DNA of 64,000 nucleotides, taken from contig CP136063.1 of assembly GCA_032622095.1 (NCBI GenBank), positions 28,958,987 through 29,022,986 on the forward strand. The letters run 5' to 3'. Source of the stretch: Siphonodentalium dalli. Taxonomy: Eukaryota; Mollusca; Scaphopoda; Gadilida; Siphonodentaliidae. Of this stretch, positions 45,186-57,500 are shown one piece after another; the first letter of the stretch is position 1; each line of letters begins with the position of its first letter. The position numbers were made by a program, and so were the translations under genes. The notes under the pieces were generated by a model. The model searched no databases, was not told the origin of the DNA, and was given only the letters and a program-made list of their open reading frames with translations.

Positions 45186-45376
45186 CCCAGAGAGGGCGTA
45201 TTTTGCACGCCCAGCGTAGCTCTTGTTGAAAAAGTTGATGCCATCGGGCATTTAGCAGTACACTGAGCACCACAAACTTTGAACACTTTATCACCTTGGT
45301 CCACCTGCCAGGTGCGAACTCATGCTGGTGCATTAACACCAGTACAAGTCCGACACTCTAACCACTGTGCTACCAT
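45186..45376 (-). mobile_element. tRNA-derived SINE head
   Basis: On the minus strand, TAGCACAGTGG (45,362-45,372) matches the tRNA A-box consensus exactly. AGTTCGCACCT (45,310-45,320) resembles a B box about 41 nt later. A non-tRNA body follows and ends in an A-rich/G tract (GGGGAAAAAAAGG near 45,180). The tRNA-like part lacks a foldable anticodon arm, so it is a SINE and not a tRNA gene. Confidence 0.5.
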
Positions 45377-45654
45377 CGTCTGCTGATAACAACCAGGCTG
45401 GGTTACCTCCCCACAACATTCTGGTGTATAGAGTGTCTGCTAGTAACAAACAGGCTGGGTTAGCTCCCTTAATCTGCCTGTGGACGACACATACATCGGA
45501 GCCTTTTTCAGCAACCATACTTGGTTCTCTCCCTTAATCTGCCTATGGTAGTCGTACATCTGCATCTTGGAGTAATACGCTGAATTACACTGAAATTTTG
45601 TATATTTCCTCCGACACATCTTAGATGACGATTTCATGCCAATCGATCAAGGAC
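45377..45654. repeat. Short tandem duplication
   Basis: A unit of about 75 bp with CAGGCTGGGTTACCTCCC is present two to three times (45,385-45,560). No gene. Confidence 0.55.
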
Positions 45655-47400
45655 AATCTGAGATATACTGTGTTACAAATAGTGGTAAGGTTACCATTTC
45701 TCTCAAAATGCTGTAAAAGTACATTTATTCGTGGTGGTCCAATTTTGGTGGTTGTAGATAACCACGAAAATAAAAACCACACGAAATAATGTTTATCTTC
45801 GAAACTAATGCGGTCGCCATTTTGCGAATGTCATGTGGGAGTTACATGTAACTCTATTGACCCAATGTGCACTCAAATCCTGGGGAGTTTTGAGAAGGGT
45901 GCCATTCACCTAGATTTGTAGGTTTATGTAATACAATCCCATTGTTGACAATTTCAATAGTTGTCAACAAAGGCTTGAACACGCGACATGCTTATTAATT
46001 ATACACTTACAGTATATACACTTGCAATGCCAAGTATATAGGCTCATGAAGCTCAGTTCAGAGATTGGATGTGGCATATGCGCCAATAATCAGTTCAGAG
46101 AGTGGGCATGGCATATGCGCCAATAATCAGTTTAGAGAGTGGGTGTGGCATATGCCCCTGATTCTCAGTTTAGAGAGTGGGCATGGCATATGCCCCTGAT
46201 GTTCAGTTTAGAGAATACTTAGTATTTGTATGTCAGGCAATTGTTTTTATTTTCTTAATCATTATGGTCTCTCCGAGGACATCAGTGGGCCCTTATGTAT
46301 AACATATATGTACCCATGGAAATTTGAAAGGAATGACAAAAACAAATTTAGCAGAGTCATTGCTTTGAAGCTATTCAATCATTTGTTCATACGCAAAAAT
46401 GAGAGGGATGTGCACAATGATTTTTGTGAACTTAGTACTGTGGTATGGTTGTCTTCTTTAAAAGGTAAGAGATTGGAAATTTTTCAGTGGTGTGCAATTA
46501 GAAATTTCAAGTTGAAGAGCCCTTCTCAATGGAGAACCTCCAGCTATGTCCATGTTTAGAACTACTTGTCTTATGTGATATTGCCTTGTAGGGACATATA
46601 AATACTATGTCTATATAATAGTACACCCACTGGATTCAAGTATATAATGTGGGCACTTTTTACCCCCAGACATGTGAATATAGACTTGGTGGCATTTACA
46701 AGATCATGGAAATTGACGATGCAAATTAATGTGAAATTTTATTTGTCATTATATGAATAACAGAACAATGATAATAAATACAAATATATAGAATGGACAT
46801 AATAGAAAGAAAGTTAATTGATATTCAATCCCGCCACCATGGAACATGTGCATTTACAAAAATTATCATAGGCACACACAAATCAACCGCAATGTTACAC
46901 GACATATGAACATTTCACAATAATGATGAGAAATCTAACAAGATCAGTTTGGTTGAATGTATTCCTGTTGAATTGGTCTATCCTGGTCACCGCCGTCTTC
47001 CACACTGTCTTCTCGAAGCGGATTATGCATTGGCATATAGCAGAAGAACTTTTGCATCGGGTTCCCTGTGCATTTCTGTTTAGTATTTCTTGTATAGAGA
47101 ACATCTTTGCCACCACCTTTCTCAAGAACAGGGCATGGTCACCAGATCATAAATATCACGTCCATGGTGTCCTCGGGAAGGTTGTCAGCTGGCATGGTTG
47201 TCAGGTTCTGGGCTGTCTCCAGTATAGCAGTCACGGTCTGTTGGTTTATGACTGCTGGCACCCTCTGCATTGGGATCAGCATAAACTTTGGATTCATAAC
47301 AAAGCTTTGATGGTTGTTGAGAAGCGGGCCTTTCTGAGGAAGCTGGATCATTTTGGGGAAGCTGGTCGTTCTGCCCATTCTATATATATATATATATGTC
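45655..47400 (+). repeat. Block R copy 2
   Basis: The uninterrupted version of the block found in pieces at 1,555-6,060. It lacks the TTAAAGG elements (site near 46,215) and the TIR element (site near 46,780). It contains the unrecognised plus-strand frame 46,230-46,559 and broken minus-strand frames at 46,895-47,459 that share FVMNPKFMLIPM and RVPAVINQQT with copy 1. Confidence 0.7.
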
Positions 47401-47632
47401 TTACATTCAATCAACTGTCGTTTCCTAATGTTTAAGCCGGTAAGATTATTATGCTTCACATTAGTCTTTTAGCCCATTAGGATGCAGCTAATTAGTTCGT
47501 CATAATCCTCCTCCCTTCTATGATATTCGGGACCACCTGAAGTTTGGCCTCCAAGTGGCTCTGCAGAAAAATATATTATATTAAATAGTCCCCTGTGTAC
47601 ATATCGTTGTTCTTTTCTCAGTTAATACATTT
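47401..47632. other. No gene recognised
   Basis: Short spacer between block R and a foldback element. Confidence 0.4.
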
Positions 47633-47851
47633 ACAGAAATGTCCAAAGTAATTGACCAAGTGCTTAACTACGGCAGAGTTATGGGTAATTTATCAGGATT
47701 TAGTCGGAAATATGGCTTGTTGCAAGTCATCGGAAAGCTCTCACTCGGAGCTTTCCGATGAATGGCAACAAGTCATATTTCCGACTAAATCCTGATAAAT
47801 TACCCATAATTCTACTGTGGTTAAGTGGTCAATTACTTTGGACATTACTGT
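47633..47851. mobile_element. Foldback MITE
   Basis: Nearly the whole 219 bp pairs with itself. The arms begin ACAGWAATGTCCAAAGTAAT and include TAATTTATCAGGATTTAGTC. The centre is AAGCTCTCACTCGGAGCTTT. Only scattered mismatches are seen. It resembles a MITE or a hairpin-RNA source. No coding sequence. Confidence 0.75.
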
Positions 47852-49137
47852 TGTTCAGCATGACTGTTACATTGAGAATTTAATGTTCGTATTGCATAAA
47901 AGACGAGCATTTAACATTTACTCCCGTACATTGCATATCATCTTTACGTATTTGTTCAGTTACATTTATACACCCGGCAGAGAGGGGAGTGAATAGCTCA
48001 AAGACTCTGCGATCTATATGAGCTATAAATTTCACTAAATATATGATGTATAACAATAGCTCAAAACAACATATTTACAATTATGTACACTGAAAACATA
48101 AGTATATATGGACGGAAGCAATTTTGATATGGTATTGTGTATAAAATACTGATTGACCAGATTATGAAAAAACAAATGGTTACTGAGAAACCTTGGTCCT
48201 GATACAAATTTCGAGAATGAGACCTAGTATATCAAGGATAACCAATAGTGGAGCAGGGGAGGTGACAAAAGTTTTTGGCGTGAGCCGGTGTTTACTATTG
48301 TAGAAAGGGAGTGACGCTATCTCTGGCTATTCCACCTCCCTCCGTTTAACGGATTAATGTTGTCCAATTTATTGACTCAAAACAAAAGAGATTAAGCGGC
48401 TGTGTGATTGGTCGAAAAACAAAGCCTATACGCAAAGTGCAAGATCCGGAGGTCACAAAGTTCAGTTTACTGTAATAAGTTTAAGCAGATGTAAACAATG
48501 CTGGCCTACTTTCGGATCATTGATTCCAACCAGAATGCACGGTTCTGAGAGGCCGCTTGAATTAAGGCTCCCGTCTCTGCCGTATGCATAAAGGCAAGCA
48601 AACACGATGCATTTGATTCTCTACAGTAATTTGCCATATGGTTACATAATTATTTAATGCATATGTTAAGATATAGACAGAACACAATGCACAACTTAAT
48701 CGAGAATTAAAGCCATATTATGTACTTGTTCGGATACGTGAAAATGATCAATTAGTATCCAGGCGCTATGTCAACTGGATGAATGTAGCGTTCTACTAAC
48801 ATCGCCGAAAATCTGAAGCAAGTCGATCGTACCACTCCATAGAAAATATCGTCTGAACTACACTCAAATGTAAATATTCTGTTCGGGATGCATATATCGG
48901 CGATAAACTAATGAAAATTATTTAATCATCGACAGTCACAGTGCATTGAATTACTGTATAAGAATGGTGGTGTGTGTTGTTCATTTGGATATAATATTTG
49001 TAAACATTACTATTTTGAACAAGATTATTCTCATTTATCTTTTATCACTCTACCGGAGTGTGTCACATCACTTTAAGTTGTGGATGGAGCAATGAATGGC
49101 CGTCTTATTATCCATGAAGTTATTGATCGGTTACAAC
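47852..49137. other. No gene recognised
   Basis: About 1.3 kb of AT-rich DNA without an open frame, repeat or motif that I can support. Confidence 0.5.
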
Positions 49138-49853
49138 CATTCCATTCTTATAATAAACTTGGGAATGATCGCATGTTGACACATGAGTGTACCATTGATT
49201 GTTTCTGTAAAACAAATATCTGGATTCTAATAACCTGGACACAGTTATCTGAACCATAGCATGTACCTCCTGACATTTCTATGTTTTGAAATGAGAAATT
49301 TAATATTTGTTATTACTTAATTAGTTTTAGAGTTTTAGGAACTAACATGAGCAGATAACATATAAAATAAAATGTAACGAGTGATCGGGTCCAAAAATAT
49401 TATATATATTTATGTTATAGAGCTCCTGAATTGTTCTGTTTATATGAAAAGATTAATTTAAACTTTAAGCCCAACTCTCTGCCCAAATTTGTAACCCAGA
49501 AGTTTATTTATTTTTTTAATTTATTACTGGGGTCAGTAAATCAGCTGTATTATGTACATGTACTATCCTTCCCTGGTTGATAAGCTTGAAACTGCAGCAT
49601 CCTTTTCTCTTTTGTCATCGGGTATGAACCTTTTCCTCATCTGTTTCTCCAGCTGAACTCCAGGTGCGCACCATGGAAGTTTACTGTTCATAATTGTCAG
49701 TCCAAAATCAGCATTATGTAATAACTCCAGAAAGAGTGACTTGTATATATAAAAATAAGGATAACTACAGATAGAGTGGCTTGTATATATAAAAATAATA
49801 ATCTTCCACTGTAGTCTTCCTTCCTTTCAAATGTGCGGCAATGAAGACACTAC
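49138..49853 (+). repeat. Block D copy 2, left part
   Basis: Corresponds to 12,518-12,555 joined to 22,810-23,540. Near 49,160-49,185 it reads AATGATCGCATGTTGACAC without interruption, the empty target of the LINE. It ends in CTAC, the target duplication of the Gypsy element. Confidence 0.8.
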
Positions 49854-50991
49854 TGTGACCGTGCTATTTTATATACCAAATCAGTATATGCCTTTATTAC
49901 ATGCTACACATGTATACTAACTAAGTTATTAAACCTAACTCACTAATATACATTTCATAGCCGCATTGTAATCATTTCATTCCGCGTACTTGGTTCATTC
50001 CATGTCGCGCTATTCCGTTCTGCACATTCCCCGTTTTCTAGTCTTATCGCTGATCTGTATTTTGCTATTTCCTATTTCTACTTTCGCCCAATATCTCATC
50101 CACTCTATTCTCTACCTTTTATTTACCGCCCAATCTGAGATCTAACTATCGGACACTGAGGTGTTTTAGCCAATTACAGGTAGGCTTATTTACCGCGCTT
50201 TCTCAGTCCGTATTTCGTCACCAAGGTGTAAACATCGCTACATCGTATAACACTCTCAGTGTTATCCTAATTTCTTCATGCTCGAAGAATGTTTAATAAG
50301 TTTAAGAAGTAATACTATGTTATGACATCTGACCTATGCTTTCCAAAGGATGGTATGTAATATTTGTTATATGTTGTCACCCGTTATTATAGCTTGTATT
50401 TTAATAATATTGTCTTCGGTTTTGAAACTTTAGTGTTGTCACATTTGCATAAATATATTTGCCCCATAATGTATGGATGTTGGAAATCGCACGCTGCGTT
50501 CATAATCTACCTTTTATACTAGCATGTAGGTTTTATTTCTAACTGTTCGTCACAGTTAGGATTGTGTCAAAATAGTTGTTTATATCGACAATAGGGAAGT
50601 TGGTTTTTGACACAATCACATTTCACATATTTATTAATATCCATACTGGATATTTATTCGGCAGCAACTACAACCTATGTATTTGTTCACCAGGGTCCTT
50701 TATTTCGTTGGATCTCTGGATTGATGTCTGATGTTTGATGTTGTTGGAACTTGGAAGTCAAGCTGTCTGTGTAGATGTTATGTGATGTCATCCATATGTG
50801 TCTTGTGATGTTGGATTGTGTTCCGTTTGGTATTGCATGACGATGAGTATAGAATAAATACATGATGAAGACTTTTAAAGGTAGGCTCAGTTTACTATAG
50901 ACCCTGCCAGATGATCAAGACTCAGAGCCCCATAAATGTTTGTGATATAGCGACATGGTTCACTAAAGACCCACCCCTGTGCTCTACCACA
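49854..50991 (+). repeat. 5' LTR
   Basis: Begins TGTGACCGTGC and ends CTCTACCACA. Contains AATAAA near 50,853 and should carry the promoter. 1,138 bp. Confidence 0.95.
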
Positions 50992-51006
50992 ATGGCGCCC
51001 ACGTGT
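50992..51006 (+). promoter_or_regulatory. Primer-binding site
   Basis: TGGCGCCCACGTG starts at 50,993, one base past the LTR. The TGG start pairs with the universal CCA end of a tRNA. The tRNA species is not assigned. Confidence 0.65.
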
Positions 51007-53285
51007 ATAGCTTTAATCTCTGAGTATAGTGTGGAACTTTGAAATTGGCGTGAAAATTGGAACTTGGTGAAATTTCGTGTTTTCGGTCTAAAAAAAAAAT
51101 GACAATCAGGATTTCTGGAGATATTCAGCGTTGGAGTGGAAGAGACAATCAGATTTGAACAGTTTTATGCTAAAAAATGCATAAAAAACATAAATTGTGT
51201 TGAAAATTGATGAATTTTGTTGAAAATTGAAAATTTTCATGTTATTCAGTGAAATTTGTAAACACATTGTTTTGGTGTGGCTGTATTGCTTTAATATCAT
51301 AATTATGTCTAAATTTTTGTATTGTCAGCTCTGTTTAGTCGTTTTTAGCGTTTGGGCAACGTCCAGGCATTAAATTCGATTTGTTACTCTGCCAATATAT
51401 CGTGGTCCGGATTTTGGTAAATTGAAACCCGGTAAAGTTGTGTTTTCCGGAATTTGGTAGTCCGTGGTTTCGTTTTCGTTTCGTCACCGGATTACATATT
51501 CTATTGGTCAGAACAGAAAGTAAACAAATAAGCACATGGCCGTTTGTTGTTGTATAGTCTGACCAACTTTAGTAGCCTTTAAAGCTAATTATTAGCTTTT
51601 GTTTAGGTGTAGTTAGGTATATAATATATCCGTCCAGCCACACATTATGTATTGTATGCTGTCAAAGTTTTTCTTTGACTAAAATATTGTCAAAAAAGTG
51701 ACATTTGTTGTATTAAATGGCTCAGTACTGAATGCATAGGCCAAATGTCAGCTTGTGAATTGCAAGGTGTGATTTTCATTGCATATTACCGGAGAATTTC
51801 TGAAACCGAAGTGGGTCGAGAATTTTTCTAAATTTCTTGACATTCGGTCATCACTTTTTAGTGACGGTGTGATAAATACCTTTGGTCTCCAACATTATGC
51901 AATGCAATTCTGACTTTGCATTAATAAGTTAGTAGTTTTCAGACCCGGTGTTGGGCAAATTGTCCCAACTAGTTCTGGTATTACAAGCAGGTGTTGTCAT
52001 CTTGGTTTGTTGATAGTCGTGACATGGTAAGTTGGTGTCGGAGTCTGCAGTTGTCGGAGTCTCAGGTTAACGGTGAGTCAACCCTGACCCCTCCCCTGCC
52101 ACACCCTCTTTCCCACTGAATTTTTTTTTTTGTGAGCCGAGTACGCATCGCGCTTGCTTTCATCTCATTTCATCAGATAGGTGCATGAATTAAATTCTTC
52201 ACAACACTAATTAGGTGGAAGTTAACTTAACCAAACTAATTAGTAGCAGTTGTCGGCAAGAAAACTTGCAAATTTTCAGCCAGTCCACACTTAGCATGCA
52301 AGCGGAAGTGAAATTTGTGTTCAAATTTTCAGACGACGGTGAATTTATAGTGCGACAATAGGTGATTGTAAAAATCTTTATTGATTTTCAGTGACGGTGA
52401 ATTGTGATTTGAGAATTTTGTAGTTGACGGTGGAGTATATAGCTCGAAAATAGGTGATTTTTCAGAGCAAGTTCGGAAAATAATTTTTCGAATCAACTTT
52501 CAGTTGACGGTGAATGTTAATATTCATTTGTGTTGTTGTGTCAACACGTGATTGATTATATTTCAGTTTTGTCGCCGGACGGCACAATTAACTTGAAATT
52601 AGGTGACTTATTGGTGACGTCGTGGAAAATTAATTTATTTTTCCATTGTTGAGTTTGTAGTGTGTGATTGATCAGGTTAGATCTGACTTTGAAATTTTTT
52701 CAGTTGACGTCAGATAGCAAGCGGAAATAGGTGACTTGAATATTTAATCGCAGATTAATTTTGAATTTTGATGCGATTTGTAGGTATTAGCTTGGTAGTT
52801 AAATTGTAGGTGACTTACAGTGTTCTGATTTACAGCAAACTTGAGAAATTTTTATTTTTCAGAAATTTTCTTACGTAGTTGGACTTGAGAATTTTTCTTG
52901 CATTAAATTTTTCCGCAGAATTTTTTTTTTTCCGCAGGTTTAATTACAAAATGAATTTATTTTTTTCAGTGATTTCTGAGTTAGTAGGCAGAAAATACTT
53001 AGGTTTTTCTGTATAAGTTTCAGCGCGTCGGTTTTTCAGATATTGAGTTTAGTCTATTTTCACTTGACGTTTTCAGCGTTCAGCAAGGTTATTACTTTGA
53101 CCTTTACACTTAGTGATTTTTTTCCCCGAATTCTCTTGTAGGTTTCGACTCGAATTATTTTTTATTCCAGTTAGTTAAAGTGACATTTGTTTTTTTTTTT
53201 CTCAGAGATATTTCTTAGAATTTGTAGGTCGATCGTGGTTGAAATATTTTCAAATTTTTCCTAGCTATTTGCGAGTTAGCGAAAG
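51007..53285 (+). other. Long 5' leader of the Gypsy element
   Basis: About 2.3 kb without a long frame, unusual for a Gypsy element. It has several loosely repeated modules of the form TTTCAG-TTGACGGTGAAT..AATAGGTGA (52,060-52,740), followed by pyrimidine-rich tracts ending CAG, for example TTTTTTTTCTCAG near 53,205. The leader could be spliced, or it could contain diverged gag sequence that I cannot recognise. Confidence 0.5.
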
Positions 53286-54572
53286 ATGGCGTCACAGATT
53301 TCAGAGGAAGTTATGTTGAAGATACAGGCTGAGATATTGGAATTGACAGTTCGGATAGAGGAGTTGAAGAGAAATAGTGAAAATAGTTATGATAATAATT
53401 ACAGCAATGATGATTATTACAGAAATGATAATTATAACAGTGGTTATAACTCTTACTCCAGACGGCGTGCGCAGAGATATCGGAATAGGAATCGCAGAAG
53501 GCAGTATACTGAGAGAAGCGATAATGCTCATTATTTACAGAAGGAGTCACATAATGTTTCAGATGAGAGAAATGATTATAGTAATCACACAAATGATAGG
53601 TTACAAGGAGAGTATGTATCTGGTAGATACACCGGATGTTGGAAATGTGGTGATTTGACGCTTAAAGCGTTTGGTTGTAGGAAAGGTGGATACTATCGCT
53701 ACTATGATAGAAATAAATATTTTCGTCCACAGGATAGATCCCGGAGATATATTAACAAATCACAATTTGTTAATGATTCCAGTAAGGAACATTGTATAAA
53801 TGGAAATGCTACAGAGTCAGATATTACTGTTTCAGGTTACAATACTAAGGCTCTTGTTGATACAGGTTCGACTTGCTCCACAATTTGCGAGCAATTTTAC
53901 AGCACTTTCTTGAAACATATTCCTTTGCAGCCCTTGTCTGTTATACTTAATATAGAGTGTGCTGATGGCAAGAAACTTCCTTATCTTGGATACATCCAGT
54001 GTCCTATTACAGTTCCTTCCTTAGGACAAGATTCCGGCAAAGAGTTCATTTTTCTTGTAGTGCCAAACAGTTCTTATAACATGTCGGTGCCAGTTTTGCT
54101 AGGAACTAATATTCTTTCAGAACTCATGCAGTTGTGCAAAGATGCACATGGTAACAGGTTTTTACAGAATGCAAACTTGTCATCATCTTGGTTTATGGCA
54201 TTCAGATGCATGATTTCTAGAGAGAAAGAACTTGCTAAACACAACTTTGTTCTAGGTCATGTAAAGTCTGCTGAGAATACTCATGTTATTCTCCATCCTA
54301 ATACTAAGAAAGTTGTTACTGGTTTTATTGATCATAAGATTCCTTACCAACCCACATGTGCTATTTTGCAGCCTCTTCCAGATGATGAACGGTTCAAATT
54401 TTTAGAGATAGGTCCATATATTGTGAAATATGATTTCAAGAGCACTGATACTGTTGATGTTCACTTGTCAAATATTTCTTCTAGGACTATTAGTATAGCA
54501 CCTATAACTCTGTTATTTGTCAGGTACAGCCAGTCTCTGTTGAGCAAGATATTGAAACCTCCCCAGGTTTAG
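53286..54572 (+). CDS. Gypsy ORF1: nucleocapsid-like and protease
   Basis: 428 residues starting at ATG 53,286 (GCGAAAGATGG). A short coiled-coil-like start (about 5-30) is followed by a tyrosine/asparagine-rich stretch and an arginine-rich basic patch (about 58-75). CWKCGDLTLKAFGC (118-131) keeps the CX2CX4xX4C spacing of a zinc knuckle but has Leu where His is expected. From about 180 to 290 comes a retropepsin-like domain with LVDTGS (Asp 192) and VLLGTNIL as the second flap-end motif. No capsid-like region is recognised. The protease would process the polyprotein. The last 79 nt overlap the Pol frame. Confidence 0.85.
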   Translation: MASQISEEVMLKIQAEILELTVRIEELKRNSENSYDNNYSNDDYYRNDNYNSGYNSYSRRRAQRYRNRNRRRQYTERSDNAHYLQKESHNVSDERNDYSNHTNDRLQGEYVSGRYTGCWKCGDLTLKAFGCRKGGYYRYYDRNKYFRPQDRSRRYINKSQFVNDSSKEHCINGNATESDITVSGYNTKALVDTGSTCSTICEQFYSTFLKHIPLQPLSVILNIECADGKKLPYLGYIQCPITVPSLGQDSGKEFIFLVVPNSSYNMSVPVLLGTNILSELMQLCKDAHGNRFLQNANLSSSWFMAFRCMISREKELAKHNFVLGHVKSAENTHVILHPNTKKVVTGFIDHKIPYQPTCAILQPLPDDERFKFLEIGPYIVKYDFKSTDTVDVHLSNISSRTISIAPITLLFVRYSQSLLSKILKPPQV

Positions 54573-57500
54573 AGACTACCTCTTCATTTCTTGATAAAAT
54601 TACTATTGATGTTTCTTCTCTTGATGATGTAAAGGATATATCTGTTGCATTGAATCTTATCAAAGAATTTTCAGATGTTTTTTCACAGCATGATCTTGAC
54701 TTAGGTTTTTACAGTGCAGTTAAGCATAGGATCGACATGTATGATTCTACGCCTTTCAAGGATCGTCCGAGACGTTTACCTCCAAGCATGATTGATGAAG
54801 TGAGAAATCATCTTCACCAGTTGTTAGCTGCCGGCATTATACGCCGATCTCACAGTCCATATTCTTCTAATGTTGTTTTAGTTAGGAAGAAGGGTTCAAA
54901 TGACCTTCGTATGTGTACAGATTTTAGAATTTTAAATAAACGCACTATTCCAGATAATTATGCACTCCCTAGGCCTGAAGACCTTTTTGATTACTTAGCA
55001 GGTGCCAAGTACTACTCAGTTCTCGATCTCAAATCTGGTTTTCATCAATTGGAAATTGCAGAGGAGCACAAAGAGAGAACAGCTTTTACTGTTGGAGGTC
55101 TAGGTTTCTATGAATATAATAGACTTGCATTTGGTTTGAACAATAGTCCTTCTAGCTTTCAGAGAATGATGGAAGACTGCCTCGATGGTCTTAACAGGAA
55201 AATATGTAATATTTATGTTGATGACGTCATTGTATGGTCAAAATCTGTTCCAGAGATGTTGGAGCGACTTAGACTTGTTTTTGACAGGCTCAGAGAATGT
55301 GGTTTGAAACTGGCTCCAGCAAAGTGTAAATTTTTCATGCGCCGTGTCTCATATGTAGGCCATGTAGTTTCAGAGAAAGGTATCGAGACAGATCCTGCGA
55401 AAGTTGACAAAATTGTCAACTGGCCAGTTCCCAAGAACTCTGATCAATTGCGATCATTTCTTGGCTTTGCAGGATACTACAGAAAATATTGTCCTAATTT
55501 TTCCAGGATTGCTAAGCCCTTGACAGATTTACTTCCCCCTACAAATACAAAGAAGCCAAAGAACAAGGTTAAATCCTTTTTTACAGGGAAATGGAAATGG
55601 GAGCATGAGCAGCAGTCTGCTTTTGATACTTTGAAAGATCGTCTTTCTAATCCCCCCATTTTAGGTTACCCCGATTACAGCAGGCCCTTTGAAGTCCATA
55701 CTGATGCGTCCCTTCATGGTTTAGGTTGTGTCCTTTACCAAGAGATCGAGGGCGTGAAGAGAGTTATTGCGTATGGCAGCCGAGGAACCACAGCAGCAGA
55801 AAAGAATTACCCGGCTCATAAGTTAGAATTTTTAGCTTTAAAGTGGGCAGTTACAGAAAAGTTTTATGACTATTTATATGGTAATTATTTTGTAGTGTAT
55901 ACTGATAACAATCCCTTAACTTATGTTTTAACTTCAGCCAAATTAGATGCCACTGGACAGAGATGGTTATCAGCCTTAGGTTCTTTTAAATTTGATATTG
56001 TTTACAGACCCGGTAAATTTAATACCGATGCAGATGCCTTATCCAGGTTGGATACACCTCCTCCAGATATTATTACAAATGATTCAGTACAAGTTATTTG
56101 TAATTCATTACAGGTTCAGCAACCTTTTGTTGAAAGTTTATGTTGCAGCACTGATGTTTTAAATTCTATTCAAGATGATGTAGGCCATGATCTTGATGAA
56201 ATGAATTATAGGGATTGGAGAAGATTGCAGGAAAGAGATGATGTATTGTCCGTATGGTTATCAGCCGTGAGAAGAAATAGTTGCCCAAAGAGAAAGTCCC
56301 TTCCCCCTTCTAAGCTTCATTCAGCATTTTTAAGACATTTTTCTAAGCTTAGGTTGCAGCGAGGAGTTCTTTATAGAGAGTCCACTTTTAATGGTAAAAC
56401 CACCACTCAGCTTGTTTTACCATATTCACAGATTACTTTTGTTCTTAAATCATTACATAATGATATAGGACATCCAGGTCGTGACAGAACAGTTTCACTT
56501 GTGAAAGAAAGGTTTTATTTTCCAGGTATCGACAGTGCTGTCGATGATTGGATAAAACATTGTCATAGATGTATTCGAGTTAAAACTAATCCGAATTTCA
56601 GAGCCCCTTTAGTATCCATCACTACTTCTCAACCTCTTGAACTTGTTTGTATTGATTTTCTTACTCTTGATTGTTCTAAAGGTGGTTACCAATATGTTCT
56701 TGTTATGACAGATCATTTTACTAAATATGCACAGGCTTATCCTACAAGGAACATGACTGCAAAAACTACTGCTGATGTATTGTTTAACAATTTCTTTATT
56801 CATTATGGTTATCCTCAACGTATTCATAGTGATCAAGGTGCTAATTTTGAATCTCAACTTATTTCTGAACTTTGTCAGCTTTGCAGCATCAAGAAGTCCA
56901 GAACTACTCCTTATCATCCGATGGGGAATGGTGTTACAGAGCGATTTAATCGCACACTTATTAGTATGTTAGGTACTCTTAATCCTGACCAGAAACATGA
57001 CTGGAAATCACATATAGGTCCTCTTGTTCATGCTTACAATTGTACTAGGCATGAAACTACTGGTTTTGCTCCTTTTCAGTTGATGTTCGGAAGAGAACCA
57101 CGGTTACCTCTTGATGTTTTATTCGGTCTGAATAAACCTGATTCTGATCAAACTTCTTATTGTGATTATGTTTCAGACCTTAGACAGAGACTTTCTGATT
57201 CTTACAGATTAGCATCCAAATCTATGTCTGGTGCTCAGAGTAGTAATGCCAAATATTATAATCGAAAGCTTCGTGGTGCAACTATACATGTAGGTGATAG
57301 AGTCTTAGTAAAGACATTAGCTTTCGAAGGCAGACATAAATTGGCAGATAAATATGATTCTGAAGTTTATACTGTTAAATCTCAACCTAATTCTGACATT
57401 CCTGTTTTTAATTTAGAAGATGACAGTGGAAAGCAAAGAACTTTACATAGGAACCACTTGTTGCCTATTGGTTCTTTACCCTTTGACTTTCCAGATGACG

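Noticed and set aside
45300-45376. A functional tRNA gene
   Set aside because: A box fits, but the B box is degenerate and no cloverleaf with an anticodon arm can be drawn; a SINE head is more likely.
53301-53658. Isoleucine/valine-rich or histidine-rich small frames
   Set aside because: Shadows of the tyrosine/asparagine-rich part of Gypsy ORF1.
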